DNA of 64,000 bases from the NCBI RefSeq assembly GCF_014863585.1, contig NZ_CP062253.1, forward strand, positions 5,537,501 to 5,601,500, in the 5' to 3' direction. This DNA comes from Pseudomonas gozinkensis. GTDB taxonomy: Bacteria > Pseudomonadota > Gammaproteobacteria > Pseudomonadales > Pseudomonadaceae. Below, piece after piece: positions 9,104 through 17,357 of the stretch (position 1 is the stretch's first letter; each line of letters starts with the position of its first letter). The notes beneath the pieces are model-generated. The model was not told the DNA's origin and searched no databases. It worked only from the letters and a program-made list of their open reading frames with translations. The position numbers were made by a program, and so were the translations under genes.

Positions 9104-10660
9104 GTGAGCCAGTCCCTGATCGCTGCCCTGCAAAACCCGGCCCTCTACCCGCATCCCGTCGAAGGGTTCCAGGTCATCGAAACCCATATCTCGTGGGTAC
9201 TGCTCACCGGTCCTTACGCCTATAAAGTGAAGAAGCCGGTGAATTTCGGCTTCCTTGATTTCACCGGCCTGGATTCCCGCGAACATTTCTGTGGTGAAGA
9301 GCTGCGCCTGAACCAGCGCCTGACCGAAGATTTGTATCTGGAAGTGATTCCAGTGACCGGCAGCGCCGAAGCCCCGCAACTGGGCGGCGACGGCCCGGCC
9401 ATCGAATACGTGCTGAAAATGCGCCAGTTCCCGCAGACCGGCCTGCTCAGCACCCTGCAAGCCAACGGTGAGCTGACTACCGCACACATCGACGCGATGG
9501 CCGAACAGATCGCCCGCTTTCACCTCAACGCGCCGAAAGTCCCGGCCGAGCACGATGCCGGCACACCTGAAAGCGTCATGGCGCCGGTGCGCCAGAACTT
9601 CGAACAGATCCTGCCGTTCCTCAGCGACAAGAACGACCTGCTGCAGCTCGATGCCCTGCAAGCCTGGGCTGAAAGCAGCTTTGATCGCCTGAAACCGCTG
9701 TTCGCGCAGCGCAAGGCTGACGGTTTCACTCGCGAGTGCCACGGTGACATTCACCTGGGCAACGCCACGCTGATCGACGGCAAAGTCGTGATCTTCGACT
9801 GCATCGAATTCAACGAACCGTTCCGTTTCACCGACGTCTGGGCCGATACCGGCTTCCTGGCAATGGACCTGGAAGACCGTGGCCTGAAATCCCTTGCCCG
9901 TCGCTTCATCAGTCAATACCTGGAACTGACCGGCGACTATCAAGGCCTGGAAGTGCTGAACTTCTACAAGGCCTACCGCGCACTGGTGCGTGCGAAGGTT
10001 GCGCTGTTCAGCATGCCGGCCGACGCCACTCCGGTGCAGCGCGCGACTACACTGCGCCAGTACCGCAACTACGCCAACCTGGCGGAAAGCTACAGCACCA
10101 TTCCTTCGCGTTTCATGGCAATTACCCACGGTGTGTCCGCTGTAGGCAAAAGCCATGTGGCCATGCGTCTGGTCGAAGCGCTGGGCGCGATCCGCCTGCG
10201 TTCCGATGTCGAGCGCAAGCGTCTGTTCGGCGAGCAAACCGTTGCCAATGATGTTCAGGCCGGGATCTACAGCGCCGATGCCAGCACTGCAACCTATGCC
10301 CGCCTGCATGAAATCGCCGAAGTGATCCTGCACGCAGGTTTCCCGGTGGTGATCGACGCCACTTACCTCAAGCGCGAGCAACGCGACAACGCCGCCAAGA
10401 TCGCCGAAGCCACTGGCACGCCGTTCCTGATCCTCGACTGCAACGCTCCGCAGGCAGTGATCGAGAGCTGGCTGGCGATTCGTCAGGCAGACAAGAAGGA
10501 TCCGTCCGACGCGACCCTCGCCGTGATCGAAGCACAACAGGCCAACCGCGAAGCCCTGACGCCGGAAGAAATCCTGCGCAGCAAACGCGTGCAGACCAAC
10601 GAATCCGGCACCCTCGACACTGTTGTGGCGCAGATCCGCCAGCGCCTGCCAGGTCTGTAA
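9104..10660 (+). CDS. Fusion of aminoglycoside-phosphotransferase-like domain and P-loop kinase-like domain
   Basis: 518 residues from the GTG at 9104, which has an AAGGA eight bases upstream; the frame stays open to 8984 but overlaps mrcB there. The N-terminal half carries the phosphotransferase catalytic loop HGDIHLGN (213-220) and a following metal-binding aspartate (IFDCIEF). The C-terminal third has a Walker A (GVSAVGKS, 343-350) and resembles AAA_33/zeta-toxin-like kinases. The fusion is widespread in Gammaproteobacteria but its substrate is unknown; there is no reason to call it a resistance gene. Confidence 0.85.
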   Translation: MSQSLIAALQNPALYPHPVEGFQVIETHISWVLLTGPYAYKVKKPVNFGFLDFTGLDSREHFCGEELRLNQRLTEDLYLEVIPVTGSAEAPQLGGDGPAIEYVLKMRQFPQTGLLSTLQANGELTTAHIDAMAEQIARFHLNAPKVPAEHDAGTPESVMAPVRQNFEQILPFLSDKNDLLQLDALQAWAESSFDRLKPLFAQRKADGFTRECHGDIHLGNATLIDGKVVIFDCIEFNEPFRFTDVWADTGFLAMDLEDRGLKSLARRFISQYLELTGDYQGLEVLNFYKAYRALVRAKVALFSMPADATPVQRATTLRQYRNYANLAESYSTIPSRFMAITHGVSAVGKSHVAMRLVEALGAIRLRSDVERKRLFGEQTVANDVQAGIYSADASTATYARLHEIAEVILHAGFPVVIDATYLKREQRDNAAKIAEATGTPFLILDCNAPQAVIESWLAIRQADKKDPSDATLAVIEAQQANREALTPEEILRSKRVQTNESGTLDTVVAQIRQRLPGL

Positions 10661-10661
10661 G

Positions 10662-10710
10662 AAACTATTTCGGCCGTGAAGCCCTCGCTTGCTTCACGGC
10701 CGTCAAATAG
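10662..10710 (+). terminator. Intrinsic terminator after the APH/P-loop gene
   Basis: A long stem (GGCCGTGAAGC paired with GCTTCACGGCC, 10672-10701) is extended by the outer pair CTATTT/AAATAG. It starts a few bases after the stop codon. Confidence 0.7.
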
Positions 10711-10751
10711 TGGCACTATACTGGCGTCATAAAACCAACAGGTGATTTGAC

Positions 10752-11096
10752 ATGAGCCAGCCGAAACTTCTCGACACCCCGCTTTATGCCTTGCTGCACA
10801 AAGACGACATCACAGGCTTCAACAATGAACGGCCGAAAGACGGCCCGATCGACATGATCGGCGGCGACTTCCGCGGCCTCGACCTGCGTGAACTGAACGC
10901 CGATGGCGTGGATTTCCGGGACGCCTACTTCCGTTCCGCCGACCTGCGCGGCATCGACTTTCGCAACGCCTCGCTGGAAGGGGCGAGCCTGGCCCATGCG
11001 CAGATTTCCGGGGCCTACTTCCCGCCGGAACTGAGTGCCGACGAAATCCTGATGTCGATGAATTTCGGTACGCGCCTGCGCTATCGCACCCGCTGA
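10752..11096 (+). CDS. Pentapeptide-repeat protein
   Basis: 114 residues. Tandem A(D/N)LXX-type pentapeptides run from about residue 38 to 85 (for example DFRGL, DLREL, DFRDA, DLRGI, DFRNA, SLEGA), predicting a short right-handed quadrilateral beta-helix of about two to three coils. Flanking segments are non-repetitive. There is no signal peptide, so it is cytoplasmic. Some pentapeptide proteins mimic DNA and protect gyrase, but those are much longer; no function can be assigned. It is monocistronic, with a terminator on each side. Confidence 0.85.
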   Translation: MSQPKLLDTPLYALLHKDDITGFNNERPKDGPIDMIGGDFRGLDLRELNADGVDFRDAYFRSADLRGIDFRNASLEGASLAHAQISGAYFPPELSADEILMSMNFGTRLRYRTR

Positions 11097-11115
11097 GTCT
11101 TTAAAAAACTGAACC

Positions 11116-11142
11116 GTCCAGCGCCCCCGCTTTGCGCTGGAC
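11116..11142 (+). terminator. Hairpin terminator after the pentapeptide gene
   Basis: The stem GTCCAGCGC/GCGCTGGAC with a nine-base loop lies 19 bp past the stop. No strong T tract follows, so termination is inferred from stem strength and position. Confidence 0.5.
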
Positions 11143-11314
11143 TGCGTGCTATGGGTCATTCGCTCTCGCCCTCCCATCCTGATTCATCAGCGGAAACTGG
11201 CGTTTCTTAGAAGCGTTTGCGTCGAATCCGACCAAACAACCACGCTTTTCCTACTGATGGCTACACTCCTGAGAAGATCGCCCACGCACCATTCGGCCGT
11301 CGCAAGGAGGCTTG

Positions 11315-11587
11315 ATGAATGATGAACTGCAACACCTGAAGAATCTTGGCAAGACGTCGGCGCAATGGCTGCATGCCGTGGGCATCCACAGCGCCTCGGA
11401 TCTGCGTCGCCTGGGCGCCGTGGATGCCTATCGGGCCGTGCGCACGCGCGGGTTCCGGGCGTCGAAGGTGTTGTTGTATGCGATCGAAGGGGCGTTAATG
11501 GATGTGCACTGGAACGACATTCCCGCCGAACGCAAGGATGCGCTGAACAAGCAACTGGAAGCCATTTCATCCCGCCACAAGAACTAA
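11315..11587 (+). CDS. TfoX/Sxy C-terminal-domain protein
   Basis: 90 residues from the ATG at 11315, with a strong Shine-Dalgarno (AAGGAGG) just upstream; the TTG at 11312 is also in frame but less likely. The whole protein corresponds to the C-terminal domain of the competence regulator TfoX/Sxy (helix-hairpin-helix-like LKNLGKTSAQWLHAVGI, then DLRRLGAVDAYRAVRTRG). The N-terminal TfoX domain is absent, as is usual for this short family. The function is unproven. It is followed 15 bp later by the cbpA-like gene. Confidence 0.85.
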   Translation: MNDELQHLKNLGKTSAQWLHAVGIHSASDLRRLGAVDAYRAVRTRGFRASKVLLYAIEGALMDVHWNDIPAERKDALNKQLEAISSRHKN

Positions 11588-11602
11588 CGGGCATAGACCG
11601 TC

Positions 11603-12394
11603 ATGTACCTGCTCGGGGAACAATCGGCTCAGGCCGATGCATTGATCAACCACTTGCAGAGCTTGCCTGCGCAATGGCTTGAAGGCCTGGCGCCGTGCGG
11701 GCCGGCCCTGGAACTGGAAGCCAGGGATGATCTGTTGGCAAGTTTGCCGGACGAGCAGTTGTTCTTGCTGACGCAGGGTGTCATCACCGGCCGACTGGGT
11801 GGCCGTGGTCTGTTCTATTGGCATGAGGGAGATTTGATCGGTCTGCAACAGGGGTCGGAGTGGGCGGATTGCACGCTGCACACGGATTACCCGCTGACAC
11901 TACTACCCTATCGTCGAAGCGATTTGTTTCAACATGTGTACGGCGAAACGTCGCGCTCTGAGCAGTTTGTGCGCTACCTGCTCGGGCAGATGGCGTTGCT
12001 GGCGCACGCAGTCGCCGAGTTCAAGCCGCGCGAGTTTCGCAGCACCAATGGTTTCAAGCGGGTTGAAGCCGGGGACGTTCTGATCCGCCAGGGTGATGAC
12101 GCCGATCATGTGTTCGTGATTATCGAAGGGCACGCCGAAGCGTTTGTTAACGGGCACAAGGTAGGCGACGTGCCCAAGGATGAAATATTCGGCGCAATGG
12201 CTGTGTTCACAGGCGAACCGCGCAATGCCACGGTGATTGCCCGGGAAGCAAGCACCGTGATGCTGATTCCCGGCGATCAGTTTCTGACCATGACCCGCAC
12301 CAATCCGAAAATCGCCCACAGCCTGATCGAAAGCATGGCGCGACGTATCGACCAGCTCAACAAGCAGCTAACAGCATTTGGCAGCCAGACCTGA
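11603..12394 (+). CDS. cbpA: Cyclic-nucleotide-binding protein (CbpA-like)
   Basis: 263 residues. The C-terminal half (about 150-255) is a CRP-type cyclic nucleotide-binding domain with a phosphate-binding cassette at 196-210 (FGAMAVFTGEPRNAT). No helix-turn-helix follows, so it is not a transcription factor. The N-terminal 140 residues have no recognised domain. In P. aeruginosa the homologue at this position, upstream of the prrF locus, is CbpA, a cAMP-binding protein. The canonical glutamate of the cassette (FGE) is alanine (Ala198) here. The Shine-Dalgarno is weak, and the gene may be coupled to the TfoX-like gene. Confidence 0.8.
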   Translation: MYLLGEQSAQADALINHLQSLPAQWLEGLAPCGPALELEARDDLLASLPDEQLFLLTQGVITGRLGGRGLFYWHEGDLIGLQQGSEWADCTLHTDYPLTLLPYRRSDLFQHVYGETSRSEQFVRYLLGQMALLAHAVAEFKPREFRSTNGFKRVEAGDVLIRQGDDADHVFVIIEGHAEAFVNGHKVGDVPKDEIFGAMAVFTGEPRNATVIAREASTVMLIPGDQFLTMTRTNPKIAHSLIESMARRIDQLNKQLTAFGSQT

Positions 12395-12459
12395 GGCCCG
12401 CATTCACGGGGCGTTTACGCCATTGCCGGGACAAAAAGACAGAAATGGAAAAACAGCAG

Positions 12460-12487
12460 TTGACTTGGTAATGAGAATCGCTATGAT
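12460..12487 (+). promoter_or_regulatory. Promoter of prrF with overlapping Fur box
   Basis: A TTGACT -35 (12460-12465), a 16-bp spacer and a TATGAT -10 (12482-12487) place the transcription start near 12494. The stretch 12467-12485 matches the 19-bp Fur consensus at 14 positions and covers the spacer and -10, so Fe-Fur should block RNA polymerase. Confidence 0.85.
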
Positions 12488-12493
12488 TATCAC

Positions 12494-12607
12494 AACTGGT
12501 CGCGAGATCAGTCGATATTCTGAAAAGCCCTTGGTTCGGACTCTCAGATTATCTCCTCATCAGGCTAATCACGGTTATTTGACCCGGTTTTTACCGGGTC
12601 TTTTTTT
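12494..12607 (+). ncRNA. prrF: PrrF iron-responsive small regulatory RNA (single copy)
   Basis: About 114 nt. It contains the PrrF hallmarks: the 5' part AACTGGTCGCGAGATCAG, the conserved seed-bearing block CTCATCAGGCTAATCACGG, and a terminator stem GACCCGG/CCGGGTC followed by T7 (12581-12607). PrrF RNAs are made under iron starvation and, with Hfq, repress mRNAs of non-essential iron enzymes such as sodB and TCA-cycle genes. The position next to cbpA and chaN/phuW matches the P. aeruginosa locus, but only one copy is present, so the read-through RNA PrrH cannot form here. The convergent chaN gene ends 14 bp beyond. Confidence 0.93.
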
Positions 12608-12620
12608 GCCTGTGGAAAAG

Positions 12621-13472
12621 TCATTGCTTGCCGAACTGTTTACGCATCTCGGCGCAATAATCCGGTTTCGGTGTGGCCGGGGTAAACCAGACATAATCAG
12701 CCATCGCCGCCGTAATCTGACTGCCCTGCTCCGCCAGCATCAGCACCGTCGGCGCGTCGGGCGCGCCCAGATCCAGCACATGCAGCGGCACACCCACATC
12801 CTTGCGCGCGTGATACGCACCCGCCAATAACAACGCAGGCGCGGGCGCCGCCAATAAACGCGAGGCCATTCGCCGATCCCGTTGTTGCTGAACGGCCAGC
12901 ATCGCCGGCATCTGTGATGACGGCAGCAAGCCGCAGTGAGAATCGCCGATCTGCGCCAACAGCGTCTCTTTCACAGATTTGGCGTTGCTGCGCTCACCGC
13001 TCAAAACCGGAGGATCGCGATAGAACGCGCGTATTTCGATGTTATCGAGGTTGGCCGCCAGCAACGGCCAGGATTGCGTCAAGGCGAACCGCACAATCGG
13101 GCCGTAGAGATTCCAGTCCCAACCGTCCTGCCAAGCCAATGCAGCGGGAAGATCAACCGGGGGTGTTGCGGCATGGCGCACGTCATCGACCCGCGACTGT
13201 TGATCGGGCGTCAGCATTTCCAGCAGGAGACTGCCCTGGGGGCGCGCTTCTTCGAGGTTCTGCAACAACCACAATTGAAGGGCGTGGTGATCGGCATTGT
13301 CATGCTGTTCGCCAATGATCAGCCTCGACGGTCTGCTCAGTTGCGTCAGTAATTGCTGCGCCGTCAGACTCTCGCCGCTGCGCAGATCACGGATTTCGCC
13401 CACGACCGGCGGCGGCGCCACATGCTGGCAACCCGCAAGCCACAACACCGCTAAAAGCAAAATCCTGCGCAT
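12621..13472 (-). CDS. phuW: ChaN-family heme-iron lipoprotein (PhuW)
   Basis: 283 residues. The lipoprotein signal has lipobox LAGC (Cys15). The ChaN domain is recognisable from LIIGEQHDNADHHALQL, LLLEMLTPDQQ and GAYHARKDVGVPLH. ChaN proteins bind heme and are found in iron-regulated clusters; in P. aeruginosa this gene is phuW at the end of the heme uptake operon. It is the last gene of phuT-hmuU-hmuV-phuW, 21 bp after hmuV, and ends against the PrrF terminator, which probably serves both strands. Confidence 0.88.
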   Translation of the reverse strand: MRRILLLAVLWLAGCQHVAPPPVVGEIRDLRSGESLTAQQLLTQLSRPSRLIIGEQHDNADHHALQLWLLQNLEEARPQGSLLLEMLTPDQQSRVDDVRHAATPPVDLPAALAWQDGWDWNLYGPIVRFALTQSWPLLAANLDNIEIRAFYRDPPVLSGERSNAKSVKETLLAQIGDSHCGLLPSSQMPAMLAVQQQRDRRMASRLLAAPAPALLLAGAYHARKDVGVPLHVLDLGAPDAPTVLMLAEQGSQITAAMADYVWFTPATPKPDYCAEMRKQFGKQ

Positions 13473-13493
13473 GCCCTCACCTCGATGACGAAA

Positions 13494-14261
13494 TCAGCGG
13501 GCGATAATCAGCGGATGCCCGCGCTCCGGGTGCGGCTGCACCAGTACTTCCAGACCGAAAACCGCCTTCAGCGATTCCGGACGCAACACTTGCTGCGGCG
13601 TATCCAGCGCCACCGGGCGTCCGCGTTCAAGCAGCAAGATGCGATCACAATAGCGTGCCGCGAGGTTCAGATCATGCAGGATCACCAGCACCGCCGCGCC
13701 GCGATCGGCAAATTCGCGCACCGCTTGCAGCGTCGTATGTTGATGCAGCGGATCGAGCATTGAGGTCGGCTCGTCGAGCAGCAACGTCTGCCCCGCCTGA
13801 CCCGGCCAGAGCTGTGCCAGCACCCGCGCCAGATGCACCCGCTGACGCTCGCCGCCAGACAGCGCCAGATAACTGCGGCCACTCAGGTGCCCGGCATCGG
13901 CCGCCAATAATGCGGCAGCGACGATCTCGTCATCGCGCAAACGTCCGCTCTGATAAGGCAGCCGCCCCATACCGACCACTTCCTCAACACGAAAGGCGAA
14001 GTCCAGGGTCGACACCTGCGGCAACACCGCGAGCCGCTGGGCGCGCTGAGTGCCACTCCAATCGCTCAACGCCTCACCATCCAGCAGCACTTCACCGTCG
14101 CTGGCGCTCAACTCACCGCACAACGCGCCGAGCAAGGTGCTTTTGCCGGCGCCGTTCGGCCCCAGCACACCCAGCACTTCGCCCGGTTCGAGTTGCAGGC
14201 TGACATCGGCCAGAACGGTCTTGCGGCCACGGCGGATGTGCAGATTGTGCGCACGCAGCAT
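13494..14261 (-). CDS. hmuV: Heme ABC transporter ATP-binding protein
   Basis: 255 residues, the normal length. It powers heme import across the inner membrane with the HmuU permease dimer. Walker A is GPNGAGKST (34-42), the signature LSGGERQ (134-140), and Walker B LLLDEPTS (about 160-167), followed by an H-loop ([12 protein letters not shown]). Its ATG overlaps the hmuU stop by one base (TGATG). Called phuV in P. aeruginosa nomenclature. Confidence 0.95.
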   Translation of the reverse strand: MLRAHNLHIRRGRKTVLADVSLQLEPGEVLGVLGPNGAGKSTLLGALCGELSASDGEVLLDGEALSDWSGTQRAQRLAVLPQVSTLDFAFRVEEVVGMGRLPYQSGRLRDDEIVAAALLAADAGHLSGRSYLALSGGERQRVHLARVLAQLWPGQAGQTLLLDEPTSMLDPLHQHTTLQAVREFADRGAAVLVILHDLNLAARYCDRILLLERGRPVALDTPQQVLRPESLKAVFGLEVLVQPHPERGHPLIIAR

Positions 14262-15298
14262 CAGGCACGCCCTCGCAACAAAAGATAAAGGAAGAACGGC
14301 GCACCGATGAATGCCGTGACGATACCGATCGGCAGCTCCGCCGGCGCCAGCGCCAGCCGCGCCACCAGATCCGCCAGCAGCAACAGACTGGCCCCCGCCA
14401 GCACCGATGCCGGCAGCAATACCCGGTGATCCGGCCCCGCGAGCAAACGCACCAGATGCGGCACCACCAGCCCGACAAAGCCGATCATGCCCGCCGCTGC
14501 CACCGCCGCGCCGACACCCAGCGCCGTACAGAAAACCAGTTCGCGTTTGAGCCGTTCGACATCGATCCCCAGATGCCCGGCTTCCGATTCGCCAAGCAAC
14601 AACGCATTGAGCGCTTTGGCCCGACGTGGAAGCCAGAGTGCAACACCGACAGTGATGATCAGCAGCGGCCACAACCGCGCGTAACTCGCGCCGTTAAGAC
14701 TGCCCAGGTTCCAGAACGTCAACGTGCGCAACGTCGCGTCGTCGGCCAGATAGGTAAACAGCCCCACCGCCGAGCTGGCCAGCGCCGTCAGCGCAATCCC
14801 CGCCAGCAGCATGGTCGCAACATTCGTCTGCCCGTTACGGCGACCGAGTCGATAAACCAACGCCGTCACGCCGAGCCCGCCAAGGAACGCGCAAACCGAC
14901 AACAGGTAAGGCCCGAACCACTCCGGCAGACCGCCGAAAAACGAACCGCCGACAATCGCCACCGCCGCGCCCAACGCCGCGCCGCTCGAGACGCCGACCA
15001 GCCCCGGATCGGCCAGCGGATTGCGAAACAGCCCCTGCATCGCCACCCCGGACAGTGCCAGCACACCGCCGACTGCCAGCCCCAGCAACGTACGCGGCAG
15101 ACGAATCTGCCCGAGAATCAGTTCAGCCTGTTCCAGCCCGTCCGGCGCCAGCGGCACACCAATCATGCGCAGCGCCGCGCGCAAGGTATCGAACAACGGC
15201 AGACTGACCGGCCCCAACGCCAGCGACAGCCAGATCGCCAGCAGACACAGCAGGATCAGGCCGATAAACAAGCCACGGGGTTTGACCAGCGTGGTCAT
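14261..15298 (-). CDS. hmuU: Heme ABC transporter permease (FecCD family)
   Basis: 345 residues and strongly hydrophobic, with about ten predicted transmembrane helices characteristic of FecCD/BtuC-type permeases; the motif [25 protein letters not shown] (family GxxxQxxxxNPLADPxxLG) is intact around residues 90-115. It forms the translocation channel for heme. The start overlaps the phuT stop by 4 bases, indicating translational coupling. Called phuU in P. aeruginosa. Confidence 0.95.
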   Translation of the reverse strand: MTTLVKPRGLFIGLILLCLLAIWLSLALGPVSLPLFDTLRAALRMIGVPLAPDGLEQAELILGQIRLPRTLLGLAVGGVLALSGVAMQGLFRNPLADPGLVGVSSGAALGAAVAIVGGSFFGGLPEWFGPYLLSVCAFLGGLGVTALVYRLGRRNGQTNVATMLLAGIALTALASSAVGLFTYLADDATLRTLTFWNLGSLNGASYARLWPLLIITVGVALWLPRRAKALNALLLGESEAGHLGIDVERLKRELVFCTALGVGAAVAAAGMIGFVGLVVPHLVRLLAGPDHRVLLPASVLAGASLLLLADLVARLALAPAELPIGIVTAFIGAPFFLYLLLRGRA

Positions 15299-16167
15299 TG
15301 GCCGCTCTGGGCCGGATAGAAACCGTCAGTCAGGGTCTTCAGCGCTGCCGGCAAACGCGGCCCGAGCCCGCCCACCAGCAGCGTCGGGTCCAGCTCCAGC
15401 ACGCGTCCGGTCTTGGCCGCACGGCTGGAATTGAGGATCGGGTTTTCCTTGAACAGCGCCGCTTTCGCCGCCTCGCCGGTCAGCGCGCGGTCAGCGAACA
15501 CCAGCACTTCAGGATCGAGACTGGCCAGGGATTCCACGGAAAACGGTTTGTAACCTGTGTGGGTCGCAAGGTTATGCCCGCCCGCCTGTTGCAGCAGCCA
15601 GTCGGCGGCGGTGTCTTTGCCGGCGATCAGTGGCTTGCCGCCAGCATGGCCGAGCAGCAACAGCACACCCGGTGCTTTTTGCTTGGTCTGCGCCTCAGCC
15701 ACGCGCGCTTTTTGCGCTTCGAGTTGCTGTTGATAACTTTGCAGCAATTGCGCGGCCTGGCTTTCGGCGCCCAGCAGTTGCCCGAGATGAGTGACGTTTT
15801 TTTCCAGCGTCGGCAGATCCGGCTGAGCCGAGAACAACTCCACCTGGACCTTGGCGCTGCGAACCTGCGAGATCACTGGCGGCGGGCCCATTTCCTCGGT
15901 GCCGATGAGAATATCCGGGCGCAGGCTTAGTATGCCTTCGGCCGACAGGCTGCGCTGATAGCCGATGCTCGGCAGGGACTTGAGGGATTGCGGATGCTGG
16001 CTGGTGGTGTCGACGCCCACCAGTTTCGCTTCGCCGCCCAGGGCACTCACCCACTCCGACAAGGCGCCGCCGGCGCTGACCCAACGTTGCGGCAACTCGG
16101 CCGCTGCAGCCTGGTGGCTGACCAAAAGTCCGACACACAGCACGGCAACGCGGGTACTCAGGCGCAT
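15295..16167 (-). CDS. phuT: Periplasmic heme-binding protein of the ABC transporter
   Basis: 290 residues from the ATG at 16167, preceded by AAGGAAG; a longer in-frame extension would swallow the regulatory region and is rejected. The signal peptide spans residues 1-22/23. Tyr70 with Arg72 in SIGYQRSLS matches the tyrosine/arginine pair that holds heme in PhuT-type proteins. It delivers heme to HmuUV. It is the first gene of the operon, with a Fur-like site about 100 bp upstream. Confidence 0.92.
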   Translation of the reverse strand: MRLSTRVAVLCVGLLVSHQAAAAELPQRWVSAGGALSEWVSALGGEAKLVGVDTTSQHPQSLKSLPSIGYQRSLSAEGILSLRPDILIGTEEMGPPPVISQVRSAKVQVELFSAQPDLPTLEKNVTHLGQLLGAESQAAQLLQSYQQQLEAQKARVAEAQTKQKAPGVLLLLGHAGGKPLIAGKDTAADWLLQQAGGHNLATHTGYKPFSVESLASLDPEVLVFADRALTGEAAKAALFKENPILNSSRAAKTGRVLELDPTLLVGGLGPRLPAALKTLTDGFYPAQSGQ

Positions 16168-16261
16168 AGACAGCTTCCTTGAAAGGTTTTCCCGGGCATC
16201 GGAACGGCAGGCCAAGTATCCTCGGCAGCGGTCACCTCGCCACGGGTGAAGGCGGCCATTT

Positions 16262-16280
16262 GATAATTGTTTGCATTTGA
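16262..16280 (-). promoter_or_regulatory. Fur-box-like site between phuT and the Rieske gene
   Basis: Read on the minus strand, AATGCAAACAATTATC matches the corresponding 16 bases of the Fur consensus (AATGATAATCATTATC) at 12 positions. It lies about 95 bp upstream of phuT and about 50 bp upstream of the divergent Rieske gene, so it could control either or both. Confidence 0.6.
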
Positions 16281-16329
16281 ACGTCAAGCTCGGACATATC
16301 CAGACACGAGCCGACATTTGAGGATAGCC

Positions 16330-16647
16330 ATGAAGTTTCTTTGCGCGGGTGCCGATCTGGTTGAGGGCGGCAGTCGCGGTTTCGATATCGACGGAAAAAA
16401 ACTGTTTGCCGTGCGCCGCGCGGGGCAGGCTTACGTCTATGTCAATCGCTGCCCACATCGGGGCGTCGGCCTGGAATGGCACCCCGACCAGTTTCTCGAC
16501 CCGAGCAACAGCCTGATCCAGTGCGCCACCCACGGCGCACTGTTTCTGATCGAGGACGGAGAATGCGTCGCCGGCCCCTGCGCCGGGCAAGCGCTGACGG
16601 CCATCCCTTGCCGTGAAGACGCGCAAGGGCTGTGGATCGACGTTTAA
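16330..16647 (+). CDS. Small Rieske [2Fe-2S] protein
   Basis: 105 residues forming a single soluble Rieske domain. Ligands are visible as Cys41-Pro-His43 and Cys65-Ala-Thr-His68. No signal peptide or membrane segment is present. It resembles stand-alone Rieske proteins of the nitrite reductase small subunit/ferredoxin type, which pass electrons to oxygenases or reductases; no partner is adjacent. It is divergent from phuT and may share the Fur-like site. The stop overlaps the convergent sfsA end. Confidence 0.88.
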   Translation: MKFLCAGADLVEGGSRGFDIDGKKLFAVRRAGQAYVYVNRCPHRGVGLEWHPDQFLDPSNSLIQCATHGALFLIEDGECVAGPCAGQALTAIPCREDAQGLWIDV

Positions 16648-17357
16648 CCGTTGAGCAGCACGTCCAGACGCCGGTCGATCACCATCTCTTCATGGCTCAA
16701 ACGCACACCATACGCCAGGACTTCGACCCCGCACGCCACCGCCTCACGTAGCGCAGCGGCGTAGGCCGAGTCAATTTCTTCTGCCGGCCGCACCGCTTCG
16801 ATACCCGTGAGATTGACGCAGTACAACTGCACCGCGCGAATCCCGTCCCGGGCCAGATGCGCCAGCTCACGCAAATGCTTGGCGCCGCGCTCTGTCACTG
16901 CATCGGGAAACGCCGCCACCGCCGTGCCGTCGAAACCCAGCGTGACGCTTTTCACTTCCACGTACGCCGGGCCAGTCGGATAGTCGAGGCGAAAATCGAT
17001 CCGGCTCTTTTCCTGTCCGTACGCCACTTCGCGCCTGAGCCCGGTAAAACCGTTCAGCTCTCTGATGACGCCCGCCAGCAAGGCCTCTTCGACCAGTGCG
17101 TTGGCGCGTCCGGTGTTCACGCAAAACAGCCGACCCTGCGGTGTTTCGCCGACTTCCCACGTACCGGGCAGCTTGCGCTTGGGGTCATTGGAGCGGCTGA
17201 ACCAGACCTGCCCGCCCTCGACCTGGCAATTGAGCATCGAGCCGGTGTTCGGGCAATGAATGGTCAGCAACTCGCCGCCAACGGTTTCGATATCGGCGAG
17301 AAAACGCTTGTAACGGCGGATCAACCGACCTTCTTCGAGAGGAGGATGAAAGCGCAT
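16644..17357 (-). CDS. sfsA: SfsA family DNA/RNA nuclease
   Basis: 237 residues, the standard length. The N-terminal OB-like part begins with [18 protein letters not shown], and the C-terminal part is restriction-endonuclease-like, with RIDFRLDY and [10 protein letters not shown] (the D/E-x-K nuclease core). The name comes from sugar fermentation stimulation in E. coli; nuclease activity is inferred from the fold. The ATG overlaps the last base of the aminotransferase stop codon, so the two genes form a coupled pair. Confidence 0.93.
   Translation of the reverse strand: MRFHPPLEEGRLIRRYKRFLADIETVGGELLTIHCPNTGSMLNCQVEGGQVWFSRSNDPKRKLPGTWEVGETPQGRLFCVNTGRANALVEEALLAGVIRELNGFTGLRREVAYGQEKSRIDFRLDYPTGPAYVEVKSVTLGFDGTAVAAFPDAVTERGAKHLRELAHLARDGIRAVQLYCVNLTGIEAVRPAEEIDSAYAAALREAVACGVEVLAYGVRLSHEEMVIDRRLDVLLNG

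Noticed and set aside
8954..10537. Minus-strand open frame opposite the APH/P-loop gene
   Set aside because: It would overlap mrcB's start and has no recognisable motif; the plus-strand protein shows catalytic motifs.
9104..10660. Calling the APH-domain gene an aminoglycoside-resistance gene
   Set aside because: The protein is a fusion conserved in core genomes with a second P-loop domain; a resistance role is not supported by sequence.
12378..12830. Plus-strand ORF spanning the PrrF region and the chaN end
   Set aside because: It runs through the PrrF promoter, RNA and terminator, and then antisense to chaN.
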